Assembly: GCA_009711805.1 (NCBI GenBank)
Contig: VEMX01000096.1
Span: forward strand, 1 to 37,150
Reading direction: 5' to 3'
DNA from: Balneolaceae bacterium
GTDB taxonomy: Bacteria > Bacteroidota > Rhodothermia > Balneolales > Balneolaceae
DNA length: 37,150 nt
The first letter of the stretch is position 1. Each line of letters begins with the position of its first letter. The notes below the pieces were generated by a model. It searched no databases and was not told the DNA's origin. It saw only the letters and a list, made by a program, of their open reading frames with translations. The position numbers and the translations under genes were made by a program. Shown here in pieces: positions 15,899 through 24,663 of the stretch.

Positions 15899-17377
15899 TC
15901 AGGATACCGAGTAGTTCGGTGCCTCTTTGGTGATCTGAACAGAATGCGGATGACTTTCTCTATAGGAGGCTGCTGAAATCTGTACAAACTCGGCCTTCTT
16001 CATAGATTCAATATCTTTAGCTCCGCAATATCCCATAGCAGCCCGTAATCCACCCGTCATTTGATGGACTACCTCACCCAAGTACCCTTTAAATGGAACC
16101 CGGCCTTCGATGCCTTCTGGCACCAGTTTATTGATATCATCTTCAACATCCTGGAAGTAGCGGTCTTTAGAACCTTTATTCATAGCACCAATACTGCCCA
16201 TACCACGATATGATTTGTATTTCCGTGACTCATAAATAATTGTCTCGCCCGGGCTTTCATCTACCCCGGCAAACATCGATCCCATCATAACCGCATCAGC
16301 ACCTCCGGCTATGGCCTTTGGGATATCTCCTGTCTGCTTGATCCCTCCATCAGCGATTAAGCCAATACCATTTTCGTGGGTATACTCAGCTATTTCCATA
16401 ATAGCACTCAATTGAGGCACCCCTACTCCGGTTACAACTCTTGTTGTACAAATAGAACCCGGGCCAACGCCAACTTTAACTACATCTGCACCTGCATCTG
16501 CCAGGGCTTTAGCCGCCTTAACGGTTGCTATGTTACCTCCAATTATCGAGAGATCCGGATATTCTTCCTTTATTTTCTTCACGGTTTCGAGCACCCCTTG
16601 AGAGTGTCCGTGGGCAGTATCAACGGTAATAGCATCAACTCCGGCTGCAACCAGAGCCTCTACCCGCTCTTCCGTATCTTCTGTTACCCCTACTGCGGCT
16701 CCTACTCTTAAGCGTCCCATGCTATCTTTACAAGCATTAGGAAAATTCATTTTCTTCTCTATATCCTTAAAAGTAATGAGGCCCACCAGCTTATTGTTCT
16801 TATCTACAATGGGCAGTTTTTCTACTTTATAATGCTGAAGGATTTGTTCAGCCTGCTGTAGGTTGGTTCCTTCTTTGGCCGTAATCAAATCTTGGTGAGT
16901 CATGATATCACCCAGCTTCTTATTCAGCTCCGACTCAAACCGTAAATCCCGGTTGGTTACAATACCTACCAGTATGCCCGCATCATCCACAATGGGAATT
17001 CCACCAATTTTCTGCTTTTTCATAAGCGCTCGGGCCTCCCTGACGGTAGCTCCTTCCTTTAAAGTAACAGGATCTACGATCATCCCGCTTTCACTTCTCT
17101 TAACCAACCGTACATGTTCGGCCTGGTCTTCAATACTCATGTTTTTGTGAAGCATGGCAATGCCACCCTCTCTTGCCAACGCTATAGCCAGGCGATATTC
17201 TGAAACAGTATCCATAGCCGCACTTATTATGGGTACATTAAGCGTCAAATTGGGAGTAAGCGCAACAGATGTATCTACATCTCGTGGAAGAACCTGAGAA
17301 TAATCTGGAACTAACAGTACATCATCATAAGTTAGCCCCTGGCGTGTAATCCTTTCAAAGGGAGAAGAGTTATTCAT
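15899..17377 (-). CDS. guaB: Inosine-5'-monophosphate dehydrogenase
   Basis: About 492 residues from the ATG at 17375-17377 ([13 protein letters not shown]); an in-frame ATG at 17419 would add 14 unconserved residues. It oxidises IMP to XMP with NAD+, the committed step to GTP. It has the [12 protein letters not shown] opening of the TIM barrel. Two CBS domains (about residues 99-208) contain [13 protein letters not shown] and [20 protein letters not shown]. The catalytic loop GPGSICTTR has the active Cys near 310, and [22 protein letters not shown] closes the barrel. It is first in the long minus-strand run leading to the atp genes and divergent from the gene at 17500. Confidence 0.97.
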   Translation of the reverse strand: MNNSSPFERITRQGLTYDDVLLVPDYSQVLPRDVDTSVALTPNLTLNVPIISAAMDTVSEYRLAIALAREGGIAMLHKNMSIEDQAEHVRLVKRSESGMIVDPVTLKEGATVREARALMKKQKIGGIPIVDDAGILVGIVTNRDLRFESELNKKLGDIMTHQDLITAKEGTNLQQAEQILQHYKVEKLPIVDKNNKLVGLITFKDIEKKMNFPNACKDSMGRLRVGAAVGVTEDTEERVEALVAAGVDAITVDTAHGHSQGVLETVKKIKEEYPDLSIIGGNIATVKAAKALADAGADVVKVGVGPGSICTTRVVTGVGVPQLSAIMEIAEYTHENGIGLIADGGIKQTGDIPKAIAGGADAVMMGSMFAGVDESPGETIIYESRKYKSYRGMGSIGAMNKGSKDRYFQDVEDDINKLVPEGIEGRVPFKGYLGEVVHQMTGGLRAAMGYCGAKDIESMKKAEFVQISAASYRESHPHSVQITKEAPNYSVS

Positions 17378-17499
17378 TTTATACATGTAACATAAAGAGT
17401 TTGGCTTGCAGTTTTTCAAAGATAAGGATATCTGTTTGGAAGTTCTTATTTGAATACGGATTTTTTATCTAACCCCACAACCCTGACATCTATTGTATT

Positions 17500-18276
17500 T
17501 TGAGCAGTAACAGAACATATACTAAACAGGAAATAAGCCGCATTCTCAACAAAGCTTCTGAGATACAAACCAAAAAAGATCTCTTTGGCGAGGATCAGCA
17601 TTTAACCGAAGAAGAGCTCATTCATATTGCCGAAGAAGTGGGAATCGACAGGCTTTCTCTGAAGGAAGCCATACAACGGTCCGATTTTGAACATTTTGAT
17701 GCGGGCTATAATTGGCTGAAAGCGACATCCAGAATACAAACTATTGCTTCCATTGATGGTGAATTTACCGACGAAGAATGGGAAGAAATTGTGCAGGAGA
17801 TCCGTAGGATTACAGGGGGTATTGGCAAAATAAATAAAGTGGGTAAGTCTTTTGAATGGGAACAGCGAAAGAATGACATAGGCTATACCCACTTTTCATT
17901 TACTCCCCAGAAAGGCAAAACCAAATTGCAGATGGTATCTTCGTGGGGGGCGCTTAAAATGATTATTAATATCATGGCTTTTATGTTTGGCTCTTTAATC
18001 TTGCTTATCACCTTTAAGGAAATCAGCTCCAAGCAAATAGGCATGCTTATGGCCCCTCTTGGAGGTTTGGGTGGATTAGCTATGGCACGCTTCTTTTTAA
18101 AAACCCATTATAACCGCCAAAAAGAGAAAGTGATCGACATAAAGAATGCTGTTGCTAACAAAATTAAATCTTTTGGGCAGGCCAAAACTCCTGAAGACAC
18201 CATAGAGATAGAAGATGCTGAGGTGTATCGGGATGATAAACATCACTCTGATGACAAATCTAACCTTCGGAGCTAA
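17500..18276 (+). CDS. Membrane protein of unknown function with N-terminal helical domain (paralogue A)
   Basis: 258 residues from a TTG; no ATG lies nearby. Residues about 7-62 (TKQEISRILNKASE...LTEEELIHIAEEVGI) form a helical module with the I-L-x-x-A-x-E and L-x-E-I-A-x-E-x-G-I patterns, which I recall at the start of many uncharacterised Rhodothermia and Gemmatimonadota proteins. Then come a 90-residue soluble region (NWLKATSRIQ...RRITGG...FEWEQ), two membrane helices around a glycine-rich GGLGGLAMARF turn, and a polar tail. The middle and the membrane part match the next gene, so the two are a tandem duplication. Function unknown. Confidence 0.7.
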   Translation: MSSNRTYTKQEISRILNKASEIQTKKDLFGEDQHLTEEELIHIAEEVGIDRLSLKEAIQRSDFEHFDAGYNWLKATSRIQTIASIDGEFTDEEWEEIVQEIRRITGGIGKINKVGKSFEWEQRKNDIGYTHFSFTPQKGKTKLQMVSSWGALKMIINIMAFMFGSLILLITFKEISSKQIGMLMAPLGGLGGLAMARFFLKTHYNRQKEKVIDIKNAVANKIKSFGQAKTPEDTIEIEDAEVYRDDKHHSDDKSNLRS

Positions 18277-18311
18277 ATAACTTCTATTTTACCCCCTTAG
18301 CTCAATATGTC

Positions 18312-18953
18312 ATGGATAACCGTGATATAAGAAAAGCGGAAAAATCCTTTCCGGAACTACCAAGAAATAAACACCAAACAAACTTGCTTAAAGAAGAAGA
18401 AGAACACCACCATACAATTGAAAACCAAAAAACCTCAGAACAGTCGGAAATACACTCTCAGGTTTTAGAACCTGATGGGCACTTTGACTGGATAAAAGGA
18501 AGCCGTCAAATCCAGCATGTATCCCAATTGAATGGAACCATCAACGACAACAATTGGGAAGATGTGATTCGAGAGATGCGCAATATAACCGGCGGAACTG
18601 GAACTACATACACAGATGGCCCTGCCTTTGAGTGGGAGCAGCTTAAAAAAACCAGTTACCGACATATCGCCCTAACTCCTGAACAAGATAAGACCAATGT
18701 ACAGTTTGTGTGTTCATGGACCGTTTTGAAGATGATCGTCACCCTTCTCTCCTTTATAGTCCCCTTTATTCTCACAGCTGTTATACTGGATAATATGGCA
18801 GCCGGTAATCTTACACGTATCCTGTCAGCAGTCTTAGCTGGTGTTGTGGGCTTTCCCGTGGGCCGCTTTATACTCAAGCTGTACTTCAACAAACAGAAAA
18901 AACAACTTCAGGACATATTGGAGGCGGCATTACGGATTCTCAAACAGTCATAG
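18312..18953 (+). CDS. Membrane protein of unknown function (paralogue B)
   Basis: 213 residues from ATG at 18312, 35 nt after paralogue A. The first 55 residues are charged and low in complexity (EEEEHHH) and replace the helical module of paralogue A. The remainder aligns with A: DWIKGSRQIQ / NWLKATSRIQ, REMRNITGG / QEIRRITGG, FEWEQ in both, SWTVLKMIV / SWGALKMII, then two membrane helices and the FNKQKKQ tail. No known family is recognised. The shared core is probably a small beta-rich domain anchored by two C-terminal helices. Confidence 0.7.
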   Translation: MDNRDIRKAEKSFPELPRNKHQTNLLKEEEEHHHTIENQKTSEQSEIHSQVLEPDGHFDWIKGSRQIQHVSQLNGTINDNNWEDVIREMRNITGGTGTTYTDGPAFEWEQLKKTSYRHIALTPEQDKTNVQFVCSWTVLKMIVTLLSFIVPFILTAVILDNMAAGNLTRILSAVLAGVVGFPVGRFILKLYFNKQKKQLQDILEAALRILKQS

Positions 18954-19103
18954 ATCCCCGAGACTAAATAATATGTAAGCCCAAACATCTATACCTATAC
19001 CGAGCCTACTCTGCTGTTATTCAACACCAGGCTGCATCCCTGTTACTGAAACAAAATTTACAGCAGTAGTGAACTAAAAAATGGTTCGGTTCACCCTTCC
19101 TGT

Positions 19104-19454
19104 TCAAAGGCTTTTCACTTTCAGTGCTTTAACTGCGGCATCAAGCGTGCATATATTATCCTGATAGCAGCTTATCCAGTAGTGGATGCTCTTGCGGCGC
19201 CTTTCTACATAAGGGTCGCAGGAAGAAAAGTATCCTTTCAATTCCTGAACCATAAATTTCACATCATCATAGATTTCAATCTTAAGGGCATCGGGCAACC
19301 CGCCCCATCCCATTAGATCAAACGCTTCCTGCATCTCCGCGTATTCTTCTCTGCTTTCTTTTTTGATTCTCTGGAGCAGAGGTTCTGCAAAAAGCTGATT
19401 CAGTGTTCGTGCTTGCTTTGGGTTGGTTGATGCTGTATTCGGTGTCATAGTCAT
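19104..19454 (-). CDS. Unrecognised small soluble protein
   Basis: 116 residues from ATG at 19452-19454 (a second ATG two codons on). No signal peptide or membrane helix. It contains a helical, charged segment (LLQRIKKESREEYAEMQEAFDLMGW) and a C-terminal part with two cysteines (SSCDPY, CYQDNIC) and a RRRKSIHYW motif. I do not recognise the family. It stands alone between a plus-strand gene pair and a repeat-rich tract, with an inverted repeat upstream (19497-19514) that could be an operator. The codon pattern looks coding, so it is probably real. Confidence 0.55.
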   Translation of the reverse strand: MTMTPNTASTNPKQARTLNQLFAEPLLQRIKKESREEYAEMQEAFDLMGWGGLPDALKIEIYDDVKFMVQELKGYFSSCDPYVERRRKSIHYWISCYQDNICTLDAAVKALKVKSL

Positions 19455-19496
19455 TGAGTTTTGTTCTTTTTATTTACTCAATAATAACACCAGGAA

Positions 19497-19514
19497 GTGA
19501 CAACAGTGTGTCAC
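19497..19514. promoter_or_regulatory. Possible operator upstream of the 19104-19454 gene
   Basis: Perfect 6-bp inverted repeat GTGACA-(6 nt)-TGTCAC, 18 bp in total, 43 bp upstream of the start codon. The size and symmetry suit a dimeric regulator, but no matching regulator is known to me. It could also form a small RNA hairpin. Confidence 0.3.
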
Positions 19515-19598
19515 CCCTATTTAAAAAAAACTTCCCAGGATATAATTGACGAAAAGCGGGACGGAGACAAGGGACAACAGACGGTAGACGAGGGGCGG

Positions 19599-19647
19599 TG
19601 GTCCATGGTCAATAGTCGTTGGTGATTGGTCGTGGGTCGGTAGCCCT
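19599..19647. repeat. Degenerate heptad repeat tract
   Basis: Seven consecutive 7-bp units: TGGTCCA, TGGTCAA, TAGTCGT, TGGTGAT, TGGTCGT, GGGTCGG, TAGCCCT. Related words (TTGTCGT, TGGTCCT, GTCCATCGTCCAT) continue to about 19692. The tract fills the space between the unrecognised gene and folD. Reading frames across it give only repetitive peptides, so it is not coding. Confidence 0.6.
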
Positions 19648-19698
19648 CTTCGTCGCTTGTCGTTGGTCCTTCACCCACGTCCATCGTCCATATAGGAT

Positions 19699-20589
19699 TC
19701 ATTCCGGATAAATGCTCTTCTTAGCAGCAAGCAAGGTATTCTTCATCAGCATGGCAACGGTCATTGGGCCTACGCCGCCAGGCACGGGAGTAATCCAGCT
19801 GGCTTTTTTGCGAACGGACTCGAAATCAACATCGCCTACCAGTTTGTAGCCTTTTTCTGATGTTTCGTCGGCCACTCTGTTGATACCCACATCAATAACT
19901 ACGGCCCCTTCTTTTATCATTTCGGCTTTAACAAGGTGAGGCTGGCCAGCTGCAGCAATGATAATATCCGCAGATATAGTATGCTGGGTAAGATCTTTGG
20001 TATATTTGTGGCAAATAGTTGTCGTCGCTTTCCCGGATGAATTTTCCCTGGATAACATAATAGCCATGGGAGATCCCACAATATTACTGGCGCCCACTAC
20101 CACTGCATGCTTGGCTTTAACCGGGATGCTGTAATGCTTAAACAATTCCATAATACCCGCTGGTGTGCAACTGCGGAAACAAGGTTGATCTACCGTTAAC
20201 CTGCCCACATTCATAGGGTGAAAACCATCTACATCCTTGCGATGATCGATGCATTCAATGACATCGTGTGAGGATAAATGAGACGGCAGAGGCAGCTGTA
20301 CCAAAATGCCATCTACTCCATCATCTTCATTATATCCCTGTATCACTGATTTCAATTCTTTTGCTGAAATAGTGTCTTGCAGAATACGGGTATTTGTTTC
20401 TATTCCCACATCCTCACAAGCGCGGGTTTTTGCCCCGGTATATACTTTAGAAGCTGGGTCGTCACCTACCAGTACCACTTGCAGAAAAGGAGCTCGGTAT
20501 CCCTTTCCAGTCCATTCATTCACATCTTCGCGAACCCTGCCTCTAACTAATTTTGCTACTTTTTTCCCATCAATTAATTCTGCGCTCAT
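19699..20589 (-). CDS. folD: Methylenetetrahydrofolate dehydrogenase / cyclohydrolase
   Basis: 296 residues, standard length. The bifunctional enzyme converts 5,10-methylene-THF to 10-formyl-THF for purine and formyl-Met synthesis. The visible motifs are complete: VYTGAKTRACEDVGI (catalytic Y-x3-K), ILVQLPLPSHL, KDVDGFHPMNVG, SCTPAGIMEL, the NADP-binding VVVGASNIVGSPMAIML, and the C-terminal TPVPGGVGPMTVAML. It starts 1 nt after the sigma-54 regulator gene and is last in a four-gene minus-strand operon. Confidence 0.97.
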   Translation of the reverse strand: MSAELIDGKKVAKLVRGRVREDVNEWTGKGYRAPFLQVVLVGDDPASKVYTGAKTRACEDVGIETNTRILQDTISAKELKSVIQGYNEDDGVDGILVQLPLPSHLSSHDVIECIDHRKDVDGFHPMNVGRLTVDQPCFRSCTPAGIMELFKHYSIPVKAKHAVVVGASNIVGSPMAIMLSRENSSGKATTTICHKYTKDLTQHTISADIIIAAAGQPHLVKAEMIKEGAVVIDVGINRVADETSEKGYKLVGDVDFESVRKKASWITPVPGGVGPMTVAMLMKNTLLAAKKSIYPE

Positions 20590-20590
20590 A

Positions 20591-21964
20591 TTATCGCTCG
20601 ATATTATATTTTTTCATTTTATTATAAATGTGGCTTCGTTGTATGCCCACTGCTTCCGCTGTTTGTGAGATGTTCCAATCGTTCTTCTCCAACTGTTTAA
20701 CCAGAAACATCCGCTCTGCCGATTCTTTGAAATCCTGAAAACTCTCAGTTTGATCTGCCAGCGAATTTAAATCCCCGGCATCAATTTCTTTGGTTGAAAG
20801 TATGTCTTCCACCGTTTCTTCATCAATCTTATCATCTGTAGATAATATCCCCAGGCGTTCCACTGCATTATGCAGTTCCCGCACATTTCCCGTCCATTTT
20901 CTTTTTTTAAGGGATGAAAGTCCCCCATCGGTAAACTGAACCGAGGAAAAACTAATATCATTTTTCTTAAGATTCTCCAGGCAGGCTTCTGCGATTAAGG
21001 GAACATCCTCGGCGCGTTCTCTTAATGGAGGCACTTTAATAGGAATAACACTTATGCGATGGAATAAATCTTCCCTGAAGTCTCCTTCTCCAATTTCTTC
21101 TTCCAGGTCTTTGTTGGTAGCCGCTAACACCCGCACATCTACAGTAATCTTCTCATTGCCTCCCACCCGTACAATACTATTTTCCTGTAGAGCCCTTAGC
21201 ACTTTAGCCTGGGCTTCAAGACTCATATCCCCTATTTCATCCAAAAATAACGTACCACTGTCTGCCTGTTCAAATTTACCAATACGCTGCCTGGAAGCGC
21301 CGGTAAAAGCCCCTTCTTCGTGTCCAAAAAGTTCGCTCTCCAGCAGCTCAGAAGGAATAGCTGCGCAGTTCACTTCAATAAAGGGACCAAGTCTTCGGGA
21401 ACTTTTTTCATGAATCCATTTGGCAACCAGCTCTTTGCCCGTTCCGTTCTCGCCCGTTATTAGTACTCTTGATTGAGTAGGTGCTACTTTTTCGATTAGT
21501 GATTTTATCCGTGAAATAGGTTTACTCTCCCCGATGATCTCCTGGATTTTCGGGAGTTTCTTCTCAATCTTCCGGTATTCGCGGGCCAGGTTTCCCTGCG
21601 ACAGAGCATTCCGTACACTGATCAATAATCGATTTAGATCCGGGGGTTTCTGAAGAAAATCATAAGCTCCTTTCTTAGTGGCTTCCACAGCTAACTCAAT
21701 CGTGCCATGCCCCGATATCATGATAACCGGCAGATCTATACCCTTTTCCCGGAGTTGATCCAGTACCTCAAGTCCGTCCATCCCTTTCATTTTGATATCC
21801 AACAGCACAAGATCCGGTATGTGGGTTTCAACAAAATCAATGGCCTCCTGACCATTATTTGCTGAAGAAACCTTATAATCCTCATATTCCAGGATTTCTG
21901 TTAATGTATTCCTGATTGCCCTTTCATCGTCTACTACAAGGATATGCTGTGTTTGCTCGGCCAT
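20591..21964 (-). CDS. Sigma-54-dependent NtrC-family response regulator
   Basis: 457 residues with three domains. The receiver (about 6-120) has the phospho-acceptor Asp56 in LVLLDIKMKG and the D12-D13 acidic pair. The AAA+ domain (about 140-375) has Walker A GENGTGKE, the sigma-54-contacting GAFTGA loop, and Walker B GTLFLDEIGD. The C-terminal Fis-type helix-turn-helix reads NISQTAEAVGIQRSHIYNKM. It activates sigma-54 promoters after phosphorylation. No histidine kinase gene is adjacent. The neighbours are dacB-like (8 nt upstream) and folD (1 nt downstream). Its targets cannot be told from this window. Confidence 0.93.
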   Translation of the reverse strand: MAEQTQHILVVDDERAIRNTLTEILEYEDYKVSSANNGQEAIDFVETHIPDLVLLDIKMKGMDGLEVLDQLREKGIDLPVIMISGHGTIELAVEATKKGAYDFLQKPPDLNRLLISVRNALSQGNLAREYRKIEKKLPKIQEIIGESKPISRIKSLIEKVAPTQSRVLITGENGTGKELVAKWIHEKSSRRLGPFIEVNCAAIPSELLESELFGHEEGAFTGASRQRIGKFEQADSGTLFLDEIGDMSLEAQAKVLRALQENSIVRVGGNEKITVDVRVLAATNKDLEEEIGEGDFREDLFHRISVIPIKVPPLRERAEDVPLIAEACLENLKKNDISFSSVQFTDGGLSSLKKRKWTGNVRELHNAVERLGILSTDDKIDEETVEDILSTKEIDAGDLNSLADQTESFQDFKESAERMFLVKQLEKNDWNISQTAEAVGIQRSHIYNKMKKYNIER

Positions 21965-21972
21965 GCAGTTAA

Positions 21973-23406
21973 TTAATACTTTTCGTACAGATATTGCAAA
22001 ATCTGTTCATGAAAACTATCCACGGGTTTCACCTTTCCGGCATAATGATTTGTAGCAATACTTACCACAATACGGTCTCCTGATAAGGTATCCAGGTAAC
22101 CACTCAAAGTACGCACCCCGCTTACATAACCCGTTTTACCTCTGAATTTCTTATAAATCTCTGTTCCTTTCGTTCTGTGAGCCAAAGTACCATCAACACC
22201 AGATACAGCCAAACTCTGTATATAGGCCTCAAACTGATCATGTACTTGCATTTTAGTCAGTACATCCGAAATGATACCCGTGGTGGTGTAATTTCCCGAT
22301 GCCATCCCTGAACCGTCATTCATCAGAACCAGCGCAGTATCTATTCCCAGCTCATGCAGGAACGTACGCACTTGCAGGATCCCGTCTTCAAAAGATCCGG
22401 GCATCTTGCTTTTTGTGGCCGATAGCTTCTTGGTAAACATTTCCAAATAAAAATTATCACTCTCTTTATTAGCCCATGCCACAAGTTCCGACAAGGGTTT
22501 TGATTTGTGAATAGCCAGCACGTTGGGTGTTTCTATTATAGAATTCTCCTCAAGAATCGCATTACCACCTTCTATTTTAATTCCATTTTGTTCGGCATAT
22601 TCATGAAAAGAATCGAGGAAAAACAAAGCCGGATTATGAATAGACAGGGATTCATCCTCATAATACCCTTTGGGTAATGTACTGCCCAGCACAATACGGT
22701 TAGCTCCCAATGCCCTCCGATAGTATTCATCATAATCTATATCAGGATGGGTAATCAGCTGCTGATTGTCAAATTCTACATACTCTGTACTATCAGGAAA
22801 CCAATCAATCCGGGGAGTTTCACCAATCCCCCCTTCTGCAAACACTTCCAGATCTACCGCATTATTATTAAAGGACAACGGACTTATTTGTACTCCATAG
22901 TAAAATGAAAAATCATCCCAGCTCCACCCCTTGGGGTATAGCTGTCGGTCGAAAAGAGATACATCTGCCAGCAACCTTCCTGTTACCCGCTCAATGCCCA
23001 TCTCATGCAATTGGCCGGTTAACTTTTCGAACACGTGATAGCGGTTATTTTCGTACAGATCTCCGCTGATTGATGGATCGCCGCTCCCCTTAATAATCAA
23101 ATCTCCTTTCCAGTTATTTCCTTCCAGAGAACCTTCTCCGTAAATAATAGTTTCAAACTGGTACTCTCCACCGAACTCATCCAGTACAGCAGCAGTAGTC
23201 AGCAGTTTTTGATTGGAAGCGGGTATTATCAGCTTATCTGAATGAAGGCTTTCCAGAATCTCATTATCCGTATTACGGACCGTTACCGACCAAAAAGCTT
23301 CCGGATTCTCCGACGTTGAAATAAGTTCAGACAGTGATTGAGCTACAAGCCCTTCCGTTATGAAGAGCATTAATAATAGAGGCAGAAAACGGAAGGTGTA
23401 GTTCAT
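21973..23406 (-). CDS. dacB: D-alanyl-D-alanine carboxypeptidase/endopeptidase (PBP4, S13)
   Basis: 477 residues with a signal peptide (cleavage near GLVAQ, residue 23), so periplasmic. The three penicillin-binding motifs are present: S64xxK67 in PASNQKLLT, SGN in DGSGMASGN, and KTG in FRGKTGYVSG. A large insertion between the first two motifs is typical of the S13/PBP4 family. It trims or opens peptidoglycan peptide cross-links. Its ATG directly follows the stop of the PTS IIA-like gene, and the regulator follows after 8 nt. Length and motifs suggest an active enzyme. Confidence 0.93.
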   Translation of the reverse strand: MNYTFRFLPLLLMLFITEGLVAQSLSELISTSENPEAFWSVTVRNTDNEILESLHSDKLIIPASNQKLLTTAAVLDEFGGEYQFETIIYGEGSLEGNNWKGDLIIKGSGDPSISGDLYENNRYHVFEKLTGQLHEMGIERVTGRLLADVSLFDRQLYPKGWSWDDFSFYYGVQISPLSFNNNAVDLEVFAEGGIGETPRIDWFPDSTEYVEFDNQQLITHPDIDYDEYYRRALGANRIVLGSTLPKGYYEDESLSIHNPALFFLDSFHEYAEQNGIKIEGGNAILEENSIIETPNVLAIHKSKPLSELVAWANKESDNFYLEMFTKKLSATKSKMPGSFEDGILQVRTFLHELGIDTALVLMNDGSGMASGNYTTTGIISDVLTKMQVHDQFEAYIQSLAVSGVDGTLAHRTKGTEIYKKFRGKTGYVSGVRTLSGYLDTLSGDRIVVSIATNHYAGKVKPVDSFHEQILQYLYEKY

Positions 23407-23880
23407 TTAATTCACGAAATATTTTTCTTCTTCATCCTTAAAGGCATTCAATATACACTCTGAATCCTCACATGATAAAATCTTTTCCCGAAATGAAGCA
23501 CTGTTCATTAAACGGGAAATACGGCTCAACAGCTTAATATGGTAGCTGTTGTTCGAAACCGGCCCCACCAACAAAAATACCAAGCGTACAGGTTGTCCGT
23601 CAATTGAATCGAATGGAAGTGATTCTTTCAGCAATGCAAAGGCCGCCAGGTTGGCATCTACAGCTTTAGTTTTCGCATGTGGGATAGCCAACCCTTTACC
23701 AACGCCCGTTGACATAATTTTTTCACGTTCAAAAACGGCGGTGCGAATTTCCTCCAACTGCTCTTTAGACTCTACCTGTTCTTCCAGCGTATTTACCAGT
23801 TCATTAATTAATTCCTTCTTAGACTGTACTTCAAATAAAGGCAAAACAGTGTTTTGACTGAGCAGCGAAAATAAATTCAT
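23407..23880 (-). CDS. PTS IIA(Ntr)/fructose-type phosphocarrier
   Basis: 157 residues, one EIIA domain of the fructose/nitrogen class. The phosphorylated histidine is H68 in GKGLAIPHAKT. The downstream VRLVFLLVGP strand and HIKLLSRISRLM helix are conserved family features. No sugar-specific IIB/IIC domains are nearby, so a regulatory PtsN-like role is more likely than transport. It is the first gene of the operon with dacB, a sigma-54 regulator and folD, and PtsN-like proteins are often linked with sigma-54 functions. Confidence 0.9.
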   Translation of the reverse strand: MNLFSLLSQNTVLPLFEVQSKKELINELVNTLEEQVESKEQLEEIRTAVFEREKIMSTGVGKGLAIPHAKTKAVDANLAAFALLKESLPFDSIDGQPVRLVFLLVGPVSNNSYHIKLLSRISRLMNSASFREKILSCEDSECILNAFKDEEEKYFVN

Positions 23881-24326
23881 TTAGTAAATTTGGGGTTGAC
23901 TAACCTGTTAAATGATAGGATTAGAATATAGGCACCAGATGCGCAATCAATCAAAGATTAATTCCATAGATTTAGTTAAATGATTTTAGCTAAAGCTACT
24001 CTTTACAAATATAACCTTAGTGGTAAGCCAAGACAGTTCCCTAATTCACCTTAACTAATCTCATATACGTCCGGGATGTTAAAACCTGAGCATAGGAAAA
24101 CTTCAATTTCTGATTTTGAAATTCCTAGAAAAATACGTCTTCAACATCAATACAAAAGAATAATCAGAATCTTTTTTACGCCTTATTAAGAGACAAAAAT
24201 TCAAGGACTTATTTAAGGGATTTTTCAAGAATTGTTAATTCATAGATAGTATAATGGCAATCCCATGCATGAAGGTCGGTATGGAAAACAAGACATAAAT
24301 AATAACAAGAGTAAAAAAACACTGTT
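23881..24326. other. 446-bp intergenic region between divergent operons
   Basis: AT-rich, with no convincing open reading frame. It should hold the promoter of the minus-strand ptsN-like operon; a weak TTGATT-18 nt-TATATT pair can be read on the minus strand near 23920-23960. It should also hold the plus-strand promoter of the peptide cassette. An imperfect hairpin (AGGAA, TTCAA / TTGAA, TTCCT) lies at 24094-24126. Nothing else stands out. Confidence 0.5.
24250..24255 (+). promoter_or_regulatory. Possible -10 box of the peptide cassette
   Basis: A perfect TATAAT lies 71 bp before the peptide start codon. No good -35 hexamer is at standard spacing, which is common for Bacteroidetes-type promoters, so support is limited to position and the hexamer. 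Confidence 0.3.
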
Positions 24327-24590
24327 ATGAAATACACATCTAATGTTTTACATGCATCTATATTTGCAACTCTGATAGCTCTACTAATGGTCTTCAATTT
24401 TGAATATGCCTCGGTAGAAGAACAACCTCAAAGTTTGCTTCAACTATCAGAAGCAGGTAAGTGCACAATTACAATCGACTGTGGCAGTGATGACGAAGAG
24501 TGCTTCAGTTCAACCACTGGTAATACCACTGTAATTGTGAATGGAGGTGTTGAAAGTGTTGCATTCGAGGGAGACTGCCCTATAAGGTAA
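24327..24590 (+). CDS. Small exported four-cysteine peptide (NVEALA-like)
   Basis: 87 residues. Basic N-terminus, hydrophobic helix at about 7-24 (VLHASIFATLIALLMVFNF), then a polar stretch ending in QLSEAGK and a C-terminal part of about 42 residues with four cysteines (C46, C52, C59, C84). Size, leader and position before a 6-bladed beta-propeller gene recall the NVEALA-type peptides of Bacteroidetes, although the exact NVEALA string is absent. The paired cysteines suggest disulphides outside the cytoplasm, or a maturation step. An intrinsic terminator follows directly, so this gene is probably transcribed more than those after it. The function of this peptide class is not known. Confidence 0.7.
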   Translation: MKYTSNVLHASIFATLIALLMVFNFEYASVEEQPQSLLQLSEAGKCTITIDCGSDDEECFSSTTGNTTVIVNGGVESVAFEGDCPIR

Positions 24591-24611
24591 ACTCATCGCT
24601 AAGCGTAAAAA

Positions 24612-24645
24612 ACCTCTCACTTGAAATACAGTGAGAGGTATTTTT
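24612..24645 (+). terminator. Intrinsic terminator between peptide gene and beta-propeller gene
   Basis: A 10-bp perfect stem (24612-24621 with 24630-24639; arm ACCTCTCACT), an 8-nt loop and a T5 tract at 24641-24645. It lies 21 bp after the peptide stop and 18 bp before the next start codon. That position suggests partial termination, giving more peptide mRNA than downstream mRNA. Confidence 0.8.
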
Positions 24646-24663
24646 CAACCTAAGTATTATTAT

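Noticed and set aside
19517-19702. A 61-residue protein across the heptad repeats
   Set aside because: The peptide is repetitive and explained fully by the 7-bp repeat; no start signals or conserved domain.
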